From Anaerolineae bacterium (lineage in GTDB: Bacteria; Chloroflexota; Anaerolineae; Aggregatilineales; Aggregatilineaceae), in contig JAHDLB010000019.1 of assembly GCA_018432315.1 (NCBI GenBank), forward strand, positions 62,001-126,000: a DNA stretch of 64,000 nt. Reading direction: 5' to 3'. The notes beneath the pieces were generated by a model. It ran no database searches. It saw only the letters and a list, made by a program, of their open reading frames with translations, and was not told the DNA's origin. This document shows, piece by piece, positions 28,439 through 37,691 of this stretch (within the stretch, counting starts at the first letter, position 1; each line of letters begins with the position of its first letter). The position numbers were made by a program, and so were the translations under genes.

Positions 28439-31400
28439 ACGTCTGTCTGCACTTCCACTTGTGGGATGACGTGTAACTCGCGCGCCAGGTTGGCATCACC
28501 GGCCACCTGCTGCTGCATGTAATCCTGCGCCTGGGCCATGCTCGTGAAATTCATCGCCTCGCCGTTGAAGGCCGTGTTGTCGCTCGTGAATGCGACCCCG
28601 TAGAGCGTATGTCCCACTTCCACCTTGTCGGCAAAGGGCACGCGCATCGTCTGCTGCTTGTACGACAGCACCGAATGCGACACCGAGTTGCCGTTGAGGA
28701 AGAGGTTGAACAATGAGCCGAACCACGTGAAGAACGGCCTGACGAAGCGCTTGAAGTTGGTATCGATGATGATCTGCTCGTAGCGGACCACGCGCTTGAC
28801 GGCTACCGGGGCATGGTATTGCTCGCCCGCGACCGACAGCTCCACGCCGCCCTTCATCGGCTCGAACGATTTGGCGTTCAGCAGCTCGCTGTCGGACTTG
28901 TCCAGGTACTGGCCGACGGCGAAGGATTCGTTGACCTTGCCTCGCTCCTCGATGCCGGAGGTGGTGACCGTGATATCGAACCGGTTGGCGTCGTCCGGTT
29001 TCTGATTGCCTACCTTGGCGATGGTGATGTCCAGCGGGACGGCACGCTGGCTGATCTTGAGGCTGCCGACCGGGTGCAGGACAAATTCCTCCGACCCTTC
29101 GTCGGCGCTGCGCAGCGACACCAATAGCTGGTTGCCGGCAGGCAGCACGGCCAGCCAGTTTTCGAGCTTTTCGTATTCGGCCACTAGCAGCGGCATGACG
29201 CTGATCGGCGGCAGCGTGGTGTCTTCCTCGCTGCCCCACGTATGGCTGAAGTCCACGTCGATGTCGAAGAACAGCAGCGAGATCGACCCGGTGCCCTCCA
29301 CGTGCCAGGGCGTCGGCCCTTCGAGCGCGCCGCGCATCCGCACGCTGAACAGCCCCACGCCAAACACCTTGACCGATAGCGAGGCCGAGATGGTGATGAT
29401 GAAGTAGAACGGGGAGAAGCGGAACAGCGCGTCGAAGGCCAGGTGCCCGTCGATGTTGAACGCATCGAGACCAAAGTAGACCTCGACGGACGCCCCGAAC
29501 TGCACCGAGTTCGACGTGACCGCGAAGTAGCCCTCGACCCGGATCCGCGCGAAGTCCGTGTTCAGGATACTGATCGCGATCCGTGCCACGGCCCCGAATG
29601 GCAGCGGCGGCGGGTTGAATGCCGGGTGGAAACCGCCCACGCTGACGACGAAACTGGCGTCGTCGCCCCAGCCGACCAGCAGGCCCATCTCGCCTTCGAG
29701 CGTGATGTACAGCACGCGTGACTCGAACAGCGCCGCAAAGAACCACAGCCGGCTCTTGTCGAACTCGATCGCGCCGATGAAATTGACCTGGATCACGATC
29801 AGGGCCGCGTCTTCGTCCGGCAGCACGACCTTCAGTACGCCCAGGATAGCGATGTTGCCGGGAATCTCGATGATGATGCCCAGCGAGACTGTCACCAGGT
29901 TGGGCGTGCCCCACCCGATCTTGACCATTGGCCCGATCAGGAACGTGTCGGCCTGCACCGGGAAGTAATTCTTCAGGTCGCTGATGATGCGCGGCGCGTT
30001 GGCGACCACGTCCTCAGGGAACATGATGCTGTTGATCCCGCCATCGCGGATGCCGCTCGCGATCGCCTCGAGGCGCATGGTGCGATTGAGGCCCAGCAGG
30101 CCGCCAACGCCGCTCAGCGTGAAGCCCAGGCCAAGCTGGATCGGCGAGCCAAATTCGGCGGTGATGATGATCAGCAGCGAGAAGCCCTTCGAGCCGTCCG
30201 GCATGCGCGTCGTAATCAGCCCGACGGCCTTGACGCTGACGATCCCGCTCAGGTCCAGTTCGAGGATACCCGCGTATTCTTCCTTCTCGAAGTCGAAGTA
30301 GAGGTATCCGCCACCCTTGACGACTCCGGCATCGATCGCGATACCGACCCCGTTGGGCGGCTTGAAGCCCAGGCTGATGTCGAACGGCCCGGCGTTGCCC
30401 TCTTCGAAGACCGTGTTGACCGCGAGGCCGATGCCCTCGACCACCAGCTGCAGTGGTCCCAGGTCGCCGGAGACGTCCGCGCCCAGCTCGAGCACGGCCT
30501 TGGGCTGCGGATCGTCCGGGACATTCAGCCGGATCGTCATGCCGTTGATCGCGATCGGGCCAAGCGTCAGGTGCGGGTTGAGTGCGATTTCAAAGCCCCC
30601 GCTGCCCCGGAAGTGCGCCCCCGTCCGGCTGGACACGTCCAGCCCCAGTGAGAGGTCAATCCTGGTCTGCCCATCGCCCAGAATCGTATTGAGGAAGCCA
30701 TCGCCCTCTCCCGCCGCGAGGACCAGCGCCAGTTCTTTCAGCTCGGCGCTAAACACAACTTCCAGTTCGCCATCGACCAGGTTGGTCCCCAGTCCGACGA
30801 GGAAGCCTTGCAGCTCCAGGCGCGTGCTGCCCGGGCTGCCCAGCAGCAGCGCCGGATCGCTCGGATGGAAATCAAAATCGATCCCCAGCTTGACCGAGGG
30901 CAGCGCTTCGCCCTCTTTGAACGGGTAGCTGACCGTCACCTCGTCGGGCCGCAGCAGAATGCCAAACTGCGAGGCGATGTCCGTTCCCGCCCGTATGACG
31001 AGGTCGATGTCCTGCGCGAGGCGAAGTGTGAACGGGAATTCCTCGGGGATCTGAGGCTGGATGATCAGGCCGGGCAGTTTGCCACCGCCGCCCTGCAGTT
31101 CCATGATGCTGAACGCCGCTTCGTGGGTCTCGCCGTCGATTTCGATGTAAAAGAACGGCACCTTGAGCATGGAGGGGGGTTCGTCCAGCCCGGCCTCCGC
31201 CTCGTGGAAAGCACCGGCCAGCAGCTCATCCGCCTCCCCGACAACGACCGGGAAACGCAGCGCAAAGAACAGCTCCGCCACGTGTTGCAGCAGAAGCAGT
31301 GTGTTGAGGTCGGGCGTGCCCCAGCCGTACACGCGTGCGGGCAGCGTTTGGGGTTCGGAGATGATTTTCGGAATCTCGTCCCACTTGAAGCGCGTGCGGA

Positions 31401-31860
31401 TGTGGCCTGCCTTTTGGGCCGTCGCAGCGACGTTCTCGACCTCAATCACGTTCAGGATCGACAGCAGGTTGTAGGCGGCGGGCAGTTGGGCAGCCAGGTA
31501 ATCGGTCAGCAGCAGCTCAAACAGGCGTTCGCCGATCTCGGCCAGGAAGGCTCCCGCATCGACCCCCGGCGGGGCCACACTGATACCCTGGATCGCCACA
31601 AAAGCGTCTTTGGCTTTCAGCAGCACGTCCAGAATTTCTTGCGGCTCGGGTTCATCGGCCAGTGCTTCGGCGGCCCGCACCGCGCCCACGACTGCCGCAC
31701 CGAGATCGATGTACTCCGGCGGCAGGCCCGTCGTGTTCCAGCCAAGCCGCAGCATGAAGGCCCGAAACGTATCCTCGCTGCTGACGGCCCGTACCAGCGG
31801 CTCCATCACGCCCGTCAGGTGACGGGCCACGAGCTCCAGGGTATCGCGCTCATCGCTCAT
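28435..31860 (-). CDS. Giant beta-rich protein (1141 residues), DUF6603-like
   Basis: After a helical N-terminal region of about 200 residues, the sequence consists of many alternating hydrophobic/polar strands (for example ALIVIQVNFIGAIEFDKSRL and ESRVLYITLEGEMGLLVGWG), which suggests a long beta-sheet or groove-like fold. The stretch VVSVGGFHPAFNPPPLPF and the general pattern resemble the uncharacterised DUF6603 family; this is from memory and should be checked by profile search. No signal peptide is seen. Start and stop each overlap the neighbouring genes by four bases, so it is translationally coupled on both sides. Long amphipathic beta proteins often contact membranes or lipids, but nothing here proves such a role. 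Confidence 0.85.
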   Translation of the reverse strand: MSDERDTLELVARHLTGVMEPLVRAVSSEDTFRAFMLRLGWNTTGLPPEYIDLGAAVVGAVRAAEALADEPEPQEILDVLLKAKDAFVAIQGISVAPPGVDAGAFLAEIGERLFELLLTDYLAAQLPAAYNLLSILNVIEVENVAATAQKAGHIRTRFKWDEIPKIISEPQTLPARVYGWGTPDLNTLLLLQHVAELFFALRFPVVVGEADELLAGAFHEAEAGLDEPPSMLKVPFFYIEIDGETHEAAFSIMELQGGGGKLPGLIIQPQIPEEFPFTLRLAQDIDLVIRAGTDIASQFGILLRPDEVTVSYPFKEGEALPSVKLGIDFDFHPSDPALLLGSPGSTRLELQGFLVGLGTNLVDGELEVVFSAELKELALVLAAGEGDGFLNTILGDGQTRIDLSLGLDVSSRTGAHFRGSGGFEIALNPHLTLGPIAINGMTIRLNVPDDPQPKAVLELGADVSGDLGPLQLVVEGIGLAVNTVFEEGNAGPFDISLGFKPPNGVGIAIDAGVVKGGGYLYFDFEKEEYAGILELDLSGIVSVKAVGLITTRMPDGSKGFSLLIIITAEFGSPIQLGLGFTLSGVGGLLGLNRTMRLEAIASGIRDGGINSIMFPEDVVANAPRIISDLKNYFPVQADTFLIGPMVKIGWGTPNLVTVSLGIIIEIPGNIAILGVLKVVLPDEDAALIVIQVNFIGAIEFDKSRLWFFAALFESRVLYITLEGEMGLLVGWGDDASFVVSVGGFHPAFNPPPLPFGAVARIAISILNTDFARIRVEGYFAVTSNSVQFGASVEVYFGLDAFNIDGHLAFDALFRFSPFYFIITISASLSVKVFGVGLFSVRMRGALEGPTPWHVEGTGSISLLFFDIDVDFSHTWGSEEDTTLPPISVMPLLVAEYEKLENWLAVLPAGNQLLVSLRSADEGSEEFVLHPVGSLKISQRAVPLDITIAKVGNQKPDDANRFDITVTTSGIEERGKVNESFAVGQYLDKSDSELLNAKSFEPMKGGVELSVAGEQYHAPVAVKRVVRYEQIIIDTNFKRFVRPFFTWFGSLFNLFLNGNSVSHSVLSYKQQTMRVPFADKVEVGHTLYGVAFTSDNTAFNGEAMNFTSMAQAQDYMQQQVAGDANLARELHVIPQVEVQTDV

Positions 31861-34460
31861 GTCTGCGGATAAATCTCCTCGTAATCACGGTCGATGAGGA
31901 AGTGTTTGTAGGGGTCGATGATGTCTACCAGGATGTAACGGCACACGGCGCAAAACTCTTTGCCGTCGTCGTCCGAGTTGCGCATGATGCAGCTTCCGGT
32001 CGGGTGATACACGCCACAGTCGAACCCCCTGCCGCCCGTGAACAGACCTACGATCCGGTTCTTGTTCTTGTAGCAGAATGGCAGGTCCACGGTCAGTTTC
32101 ACGGGATTCTGGATGTCGTTCGGATCGTGCACGCACATCTCGGCCCGGTCGGGATCGATGTTCAACGCGCGGTTGCGAGCGGTGATGTGGTCCTTGATGT
32201 TCTTGGCGATCAACTCGGAATAGGGATACGTCGTGGCGTTGAAGACCGAATCCCTGGCTTTCACCGGCAGGTAGACGATGGACCCTTCCGGGAACTCTGC
32301 AGCATCGGCGTTATTGAAGGTGTGGCCGCTCGCCGCCTCGACGACGATGAAGGCTTCCGGCGTGCCGCCCGCTGTCTGATCCGTCGCATCCGTCACCTGC
32401 TTGATTTCGAGCAGGTCGCTGATCAGCCCGTTACGCGTCCCTGGGTCCGGCGGCAGCGGGTCTGGAAAGTCACGCTTGCGCAGCAGGACCTGGTTGCCGA
32501 CGGCGAACTGGTTGGCCTGGCCTAACACGAGCGGAATCTTGAAGCCACTCCCCGAAGGCGTGATCGCTCCGCTCAGGACGGCAGCCTTATGGATGCGGGG
32601 CCAGCGCCACTTGATCCTATCGCCGTCAAGCTGGTTGGTCGCCGGGTCTTCGATGTCCGAGTGTTTCTGAAGATTGCCATAGAAGGCGTCGATGGTCTGC
32701 GTTTGGGGCATCTCGCCCTTTTCGTTGTACTCGTCGCCGAGGCCGAACGAGTGGGCTATTTCGTGGCAGCCCCGGATCAGGCGCGAATGGGTGATGTCGT
32801 GGGTGATCTTTCCGGTCAAGTCCACCTGGTACGTCGGTTTGCCGGTAACCGGTCGGCCTGGAATCCACCTCCGTTGTTCCACGTTCATCGCGATGTAGCC
32901 GCGCCCGTAATTGACGCCGCGATCCCATCGCGCCGACGAAAGGAAGAAGACCAGCGGGTGACTGTTCGGGCGGCTGCCGGTGGTCGGTTGCGCCCAGACT
33001 TCCCCCATCGAAATTCCATTGCCATCGACCAACCGGCTCAGAAACGGATCGATCCCGCCGACAAATGTGTCCGAGCCGATAGTCTCGCGGTCGGACCGTT
33101 TCATACGGTACGGGTGAAAGCCGACCATCAAGGTGTTGCTCTTTTCGCTGGCGGAGGGGTACTCGCCGTAGGCCAGCCCAAAGACCGTATCAACCTCTTC
33201 CAGAAAGGTGCGCTTCGCCAGCTTGCGCCAATACTTCACGGTCGAGGCGCTGATCTTGTCGTGGTCGATGCCGTCCACGATCTCGTCCCAGTAGTCGCGG
33301 ATGTCGCCCACGTCCAGCCCGGCCTGGGCGGGTACGGGCAGGCCGACGGTGTAGATCACATTCGCCAGCCCCCAGTTGCCATCCCCGGAGGGCTTCTCTG
33401 GATCGGGATAGACGAACAGCCTGACGGTCCCATCCGATTCTGTTTCGATGTTCCCGCTCGAATCCTGGTTGGGATACACTTCGCACAGCACCGAAATACC
33501 ATGATTGTCGCTCGGCACGAAGGCGCGGAAGTAGTTCATGGAGGTCGAGAGAATGTCGAAGGGCCGCGTGATCTGGCTCCGTTTCATCAGGCCGAGCAGG
33601 CTGCGTACCTGGGCCTCAAAAGCGGGCTGATCCTCGGCCTTGTAGCCGTCGCACAGAAAGAGGAAGTTTGGCACGACCTCGGGATTGATGGTGCCGGGCC
33701 ACGTGTCCTGAATCTGGACCGTCTCAGCAACGATCGGGGCTTCGTCGGACCACGTATCCGCAAACCGAATCTGCCCCGTCGCCTTAATCTCAGGCGGATT
33801 CGGACTGAGAAAGTCCTCCAGGTCGGGCGGCAGCACGGCTTCGACATCGACGGGCGGCGTACTGGCATTGTTGCCAGTGTCAATCGTGATCTCGCCAATC
33901 CCGTTGAAGTTTGCGGTAGGGCGCCAGATAATGTTCGGGTGGTGGGTGATGTCGCCGACAGTGTCGTCGTCGAACAGGGCGCGCACGCTGAAGCGCACTT
34001 CCGTCTGCTCCGGACGCGGCCTTCCAGTTGGACGCACGGTGAGCACGGGCGGCGTCAGCCACGCCGACATGACCTTGTTGTGCAGATGGACGCGGATGGT
34101 GGTTTCGTAGGTTTTGCCATCGCTTGAATCTTCGGCGCGCGCGTGCAGGATGAAGTTGTGGATGACAGGATCGGGCGTGGGCGGTGCATCGACCTCGACG
34201 GTGCCCGTCTCCGTGTCGATGCGAATGCCAAATCCGGTGCACTGCGGGGGCGTGGTCGTGACGTCGACCGTGTGTTTGAAAGAAGGAAAAAACTCAAGCG
34301 TTACGTCGGCGTTGGAAGCCAGGTAGGTGGCCGCGTCGACGGTTGAGCCGTTTGGCCTGGTAAATTCCAGTCCATCGCGCACGTTGAGGCGGTGGTTGCC
34401 GCGCAGCAGGTGGATATCGTACCCTTCACCGTCTTTCCAATCCATGTCTCTGATCGGCAT
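31857..34460 (-). CDS. Zinc metallopeptidase, M64 (IgA-peptidase-like), first gene of giant operon
   Basis: This 867-residue protein opens the five-gene operon. The zinc site is HEIAHSFGLGDEY, with His566, Glu567 and His570, and Asp576/Glu577 close behind, as in family M64. The C-terminus contains CIMRNSDDDGKEFCAVC, the cysteine-containing block that also occurs near the end of M64 domains. The first 270 residues are beta-rich and may be Ig-like domains. The middle includes NFLFLCDGYKAEDQPAFEAQ, matching the start of the M64 catalytic domain (about residues 285-400). Unlike secreted M64 peptidases, it has no signal peptide at this start; a GGTGAG lies seven bases upstream of the ATG. It may process or release a partner encoded in the operon, which is inference. 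Confidence 0.85.
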   Translation of the reverse strand: MPIRDMDWKDGEGYDIHLLRGNHRLNVRDGLEFTRPNGSTVDAATYLASNADVTLEFFPSFKHTVDVTTTPPQCTGFGIRIDTETGTVEVDAPPTPDPVIHNFILHARAEDSSDGKTYETTIRVHLHNKVMSAWLTPPVLTVRPTGRPRPEQTEVRFSVRALFDDDTVGDITHHPNIIWRPTANFNGIGEITIDTGNNASTPPVDVEAVLPPDLEDFLSPNPPEIKATGQIRFADTWSDEAPIVAETVQIQDTWPGTINPEVVPNFLFLCDGYKAEDQPAFEAQVRSLLGLMKRSQITRPFDILSTSMNYFRAFVPSDNHGISVLCEVYPNQDSSGNIETESDGTVRLFVYPDPEKPSGDGNWGLANVIYTVGLPVPAQAGLDVGDIRDYWDEIVDGIDHDKISASTVKYWRKLAKRTFLEEVDTVFGLAYGEYPSASEKSNTLMVGFHPYRMKRSDRETIGSDTFVGGIDPFLSRLVDGNGISMGEVWAQPTTGSRPNSHPLVFFLSSARWDRGVNYGRGYIAMNVEQRRWIPGRPVTGKPTYQVDLTGKITHDITHSRLIRGCHEIAHSFGLGDEYNEKGEMPQTQTIDAFYGNLQKHSDIEDPATNQLDGDRIKWRWPRIHKAAVLSGAITPSGSGFKIPLVLGQANQFAVGNQVLLRKRDFPDPLPPDPGTRNGLISDLLEIKQVTDATDQTAGGTPEAFIVVEAASGHTFNNADAAEFPEGSIVYLPVKARDSVFNATTYPYSELIAKNIKDHITARNRALNIDPDRAEMCVHDPNDIQNPVKLTVDLPFCYKNKNRIVGLFTGGRGFDCGVYHPTGSCIMRNSDDDGKEFCAVCRYILVDIIDPYKHFLIDRDYEEIYPQT

Positions 34461-35030
34461 GATCGCTCACCAACTTTCGCTTCTGTATACGTTGGGGAAT
34501 CCTATGGCGCGAACGTCAGGTTACAGCCAGACAAGGCTACCGCTGAGGTGGAAAGTGGCTCTTTCTGCCAGCCGGGTCGTTTTCTCCTACTACCTAGAAG
34601 TCTTGTATCGGACGAATCAGGCTGCTCTGATTCTGTATACCCACGACTAAGGTAGCAGAAGGTCAGCAAGCAGTATGGGAATTAATTAGCTGCGGCGGAG
34701 GGTGTGAAGGTGAGATGGCCTTCACTGGGCAGCAAGAAATGGAGACTGTTAGGTGAGTTCGTGCTGTACTGGGAAACCCCGGTCCGTCGCTTCGTCTCAG
34801 TTTTTCATACTATCATGAACAAAAATAATTGTCAATAATAATTAAAGTAATAAAAACAAATAGACTTTTGGGCGTCGGATAAGTGGGTTCACGAACAAGT
34901 TGTCAGGAAGGGAAAAAAGAGGGTGAAGCCTCCCGCACCGTTGGCTCGGCCCCGTATAACCTTCGCTGCGGATGATCTCGTACCTCTTGCGGGCTGTGCT
35001 GTTTGCGCCGATTCGGCAGGCCTTGAGTTA
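34461..35030. other. Intergenic region upstream of the giant operon, with AT-rich stretch
   Basis: No gene is supported in these 570 bases. The stretch 34796-34870 is strikingly AT-rich compared with the rest of the window. Two identical 10-mers TTCTGTATAC lie exactly 150 bases apart at 34481-34490 and 34631-34640; on the minus strand each gives a TATACA -10-like box. A 20-bp inverted repeat GAATCAG-N6-CTGATTC at 34614-34633 overlaps the upstream copy. The region most likely carries the giant operon's promoter; no good -35 box was found for either copy. Confidence 0.5.
34614..34640. promoter_or_regulatory. Inverted repeat overlapping a TTCTGTATAC box upstream of the giant operon
   Basis: GAATCAG (34614-34620) and CTGATTC (34627-34633) are perfect 7-bp arms with a six-base spacer. 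The right arm runs into TTCTGTATAC, which recurs at 34481. It looks like a transcription factor site; the factor is unknown. Confidence 0.35.
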
Positions 35031-35402
35031 TCACCCGCGTCCCCAGGGGAGTACCTCCGGGCCATGTCCATGAGCTTTGTGTGTTCCCAAGAGGGCTATG
35101 AACGCATTGACATCGACCCACAGAACATCAGATTTCAGCGCCAGCGCGTGGCGATCGGACTGGATCCATTCTGTGGGAACAACTGCTGTCAGGGTGTGCA
35201 GCGCGCTCCGCAGTGCAGAACGCGCATGATCACGGTCGAGATCGGGCCACAAGAGATTCGCAATGACATCGCGGCTCTGTTTACGGTCAATCAGGGCCAG
35301 ATAAGCCACCAGGGCCAGCGCCTTACGCCGTTCAATAGTTACTGGATTGCCCTGATACTCCAGGCGAGGCATGCCGAATAGATAGAGCCGCAACTCGGCC
35401 AT
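35031..35402 (-). pseudogene. Truncated SARP/BTAD-type transcriptional regulator (N-terminal fragment)
   Basis: The first 100 or so codons encode the winged-helix part of an AfsR/SARP-like activator: MAELRLYLFGMPRLEYQGNP, then RRKALALVAYLALIDRKQSRDVIANLLWPD and an ARSALRSALHTL helix. Such proteins normally run for 600-1100 residues with a BTAD domain, ATPase and TPRs. Here the similarity ends near codon 115 and the frame stops at 35031; no continuation is seen in any minus-strand frame downstream. It is probably a decayed regulator, although a free-standing DNA-binding fragment cannot be excluded. It is upstream of, and oriented like, the giant operon. Confidence 0.6.
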
Positions 35403-35768
35403 TTCAATGTCCTCGTATTACATGTTTATTATGGCAACTTACATCTTCAATACTACACGAATCTTTAGAGAAATAACCACACTGGAAGGGGTTGCACTGG
35501 GTACTAAAACCATCCGGATATGATAAGGACGCTGACGACCGGGTGTTCGGATAGGTCCGGTTCGGCGTTCAAAGTTTCCTGATTTTTGTGCCCTCGATCT
35601 GTCCTGCCAATTCCGACCCGAAACACAGCCCTGCCAACCTGGCAGAACAACCTGAGGCCACTCCCTGGAGCGCTTTTCCGGGATGTTTTAGCGGTTCACT
35701 GCCTGATCGACTACACCATTAGCCAGACTTGTCTCACCTCTCAAGGCACACCCGAATTCACCCACGAG
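35403..35768. other. Intergenic region without recognisable gene
   Basis: These bases separate the SARP fragment from the ABC exporter operon. The short open frames present have no recognisable protein features. The only clear signals are the inverted repeat and -10 box that follow immediately at 35769-35814. Confidence 0.5.
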
Positions 35769-35814
35769 ATCACCCCGCCGGGTGATGACCGTTCACCCAA
35801 TCGCCCCGTATACT
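35769..35814 (+). promoter_or_regulatory. Inverted repeat ATCACCC-N4-GGGTGAT plus -10 box in front of the DrrA-like gene
   Basis: The 18-bp site at 35769-35786 has perfect 7-bp arms. A TATACT -10 box follows at 35809-35814, 22 bases downstream, with no good -35 box, so the repeat sits where an activator would contact RNA polymerase. The same 18-bp site with nearly the same spacing lies at 62622-62668, and a variant lies at 59901-59918. Confidence 0.65.
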
Positions 35815-35851
35815 GCATGCATAACACCTTCCGAGAACAGGACATGACGCG

Positions 35852-36835
35852 ATGAACCCCATCATAGAAACCCGCCAACTGAAAAAAGAGTTCCGGGTGC
35901 GCCAGAGCAAGGAACGCCAACCGCAGATCATCGAAGCGGTCAAAGGGATCGATCTGGTGGTGCGCGCCGGGGAGATCTTCGGCTTCCTGGGCCCAAACGG
36001 AGCAGGCAAAACGACCACGCTCCGCATGTTGGCGACACTCATCCCGCCGTCGAGCGGACAGGCGACAATCGCCGGATACGATCTCGCCCGTGAGGCGAAG
36101 CAGATTCGCTCGTGCATTGGCTACGTCAGCCAGGCGGGCGGCGCCGACGTCACTGCGACGGGCCGCGAAAACCTGATGCTCCAGGCGCAGTTACACGGCT
36201 TGAGCCGCCGCGACGCCGAACAGCACACGAATGCGCTGCTGGACGTCCTGGAATTGGAGGCGCTCGCGGACCGGCTGGTCAAAACCTATTCCGGCGGGCA
36301 GCGCCGCCGCCTCGATCTGGCATTGGGCATGGTCCACCGGCCCCGGCTGCTCTTTCTCGACGAGCCGACCACCGGCCTCGATCCGCAGAGCCGCGCGCGG
36401 CTGTGGGACGAGGTGCGCCGCCTGCGCGCCGACGGCACGACCATCTTCCTGACGACTCACTACCTTGAAGAAGCGGATGCTCTGGCGGATCGTCTGGGGA
36501 TCATGGACGATGGCCTGATCGTGGCCGAAGGCACGCCGGAATCGCTCAAGCAGCAGATCGCGGGGGACGTGATCACGTTCGGCGTGAAATCGAGCAACGG
36601 CACCCGCCAGAAGCTCGAAGCGCTGTTCTGCCAGCAGCCGTACGTGCGCGAAGTGCATCCCGCCGACAACCAGATTCAGCTTTACGTCGAGCGCGGCGAG
36701 GAAAACCTGCCCGCACTGCTCCACCTGCTGGACGCTGCCGGGTTGGCCGTTCAGCGGGTCGCGCTGACGCGCCCCTCGTTGGACGACGTTTTTCTGCGCA
36801 AGACAGGCCGTTCGCTGCGTGAAGAGCACGCCTAG
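35852..36835 (+). CDS. ABC exporter ATP-binding protein, DrrA-like
   Basis: This 327-residue ATPase has Walker A GPNGAGKTTTLRML, signature YSGGQRRRLDLALGM and Walker B RLLFLDEPTTGLDP, with the DrrA-type C-terminal extension (residues about 240-327) ending LDDVFLRKTGRSLREEHA. DrrA-like pumps export drugs, lipids or other hydrophobic molecules. The permease gene follows 30 bases downstream. A weak CAGGA precedes the ATG. Control is probably through the ATCACCC-N4-GGGTGAT site upstream, perhaps by the LuxR-type regulator encoded three genes on. The substrate is unknown. Confidence 0.93.
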   Translation: MNPIIETRQLKKEFRVRQSKERQPQIIEAVKGIDLVVRAGEIFGFLGPNGAGKTTTLRMLATLIPPSSGQATIAGYDLAREAKQIRSCIGYVSQAGGADVTATGRENLMLQAQLHGLSRRDAEQHTNALLDVLELEALADRLVKTYSGGQRRRLDLALGMVHRPRLLFLDEPTTGLDPQSRARLWDEVRRLRADGTTIFLTTHYLEEADALADRLGIMDDGLIVAEGTPESLKQQIAGDVITFGVKSSNGTRQKLEALFCQQPYVREVHPADNQIQLYVERGEENLPALLHLLDAAGLAVQRVALTRPSLDDVFLRKTGRSLREEHA

Positions 36836-36865
36836 CCCATCACGACCACACAGGAGGAAATTACC

Positions 36866-37624
36866 ATGTTCGGTTTCTGGCGTGAAACGCGCCTGATGAT
36901 GGTTCGCAACCTGACCCGCTGGGCGCGCAATCCCGCCTGGCTGATGGTTGGCCTGTTCCAGCCCATCCTATACCTGCTGCTGTTCGCCCCGCTGCTGGAC
37001 AGCCTGCACATGCCGGGCGTGGATCAGGGAAACACGCTGAAGAGTTTCACCCCCGGTTTGCTGGTGATGCTGGCGATGAACGCCGGGTTCGCCGGGATGA
37101 ACATCCTGGATGACTTGCACGACGGCGTGATCGAACGCCTGCGCGTGACGCCCGCCAGCCGCCTGGCGTTGATCCTCGGCATCGTGTTGTGCGAGGTGCT
37201 GATCGCCCTGCTCTCGTCCCTGCTGCTCATCCTGGCCGCCGTGCCAATGGGTTTCCGCGCCGACTGGCCGGGGATCGCGCTGCTCTTTGGGCTGCTGGTG
37301 CTGGTGCACACGATGATGGTATCCGCTTCCTACGCGGTGGCGCTGGCCATCAAGGATTCAAACGCGCTGGCGGCGATGGCGTCGGCGATCACCATCCCCC
37401 TGCTGCTGTTGTCCGGCGTGCTGCTGCCGCTGACGCTAGCGCCCGCCAGCATCCGTACCATCGCTCACGCGAATCCGTTTTTCTACGTGGTCGATGCAGC
37501 GCGCGCGCTGGCGAGTGGCGAATTCGGTAACCCGGACGTGCTGCGCGCCTTCGTCATCGTCGGGGCGCTGGCCGTGCTGGCGCTGCTCTGGGCCACACGC
37601 CGGTTCCGCCAGGCAGTGGCCTGA
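36866..37624 (+). CDS. ABC-2 type exporter permease, DrrB-like
   Basis: This 252-residue membrane protein has six predicted helices and the ABC-2 loop NPFFYVVDAARALASGEFGNPDVL. An AGGAGG lies seven bases upstream of the ATG. It directly follows the DrrA-like ATPase and completes the pump. It ends 29 bases before a strong hairpin that separates it from the LuxR regulator gene. Confidence 0.93.
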   Translation: MFGFWRETRLMMVRNLTRWARNPAWLMVGLFQPILYLLLFAPLLDSLHMPGVDQGNTLKSFTPGLLVMLAMNAGFAGMNILDDLHDGVIERLRVTPASRLALILGIVLCEVLIALLSSLLLILAAVPMGFRADWPGIALLFGLLVLVHTMMVSASYAVALAIKDSNALAAMASAITIPLLLLSGVLLPLTLAPASIRTIAHANPFFYVVDAARALASGEFGNPDVLRAFVIVGALAVLALLWATRRFRQAVA

Positions 37625-37652
37625 CCGCGTAGGATAATGCTAAGGTTAGCAA

Positions 37653-37679
37653 TGAGGGCGGACCTGTTCTCCGCCCTCA
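37653..37679 (+). terminator. Hairpin between exporter and LuxR regulator genes
   Basis: TGAGGGCGGA and TCCGCCCTCA form a perfect 10-bp stem with a seven-base loop. No T run follows. The AGGA that would serve as the ribosome binding site of the next gene starts at the last stem bases, only 13 bases before its ATG, so the hairpin may limit translation of the regulator as well as transcription. Confidence 0.6.
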
Positions 37680-37691
37680 GGACGTCAAACG

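Noticed and set aside
17489-34460. Giant operon as a contractile injection system or Rhs/Tc toxin cluster
   Set aside because: No sheath, tube, baseplate, AAA+ ATPase, VgrG or PAAR-like product is present, and the Rhs fragment is on the opposite strand and linked to IS debris.
35586-35855. 89-residue plus-strand open frame before the DrrA gene
   Set aside because: It runs through the inverted repeat and -10 box, has no ribosome binding site and shows no protein features.
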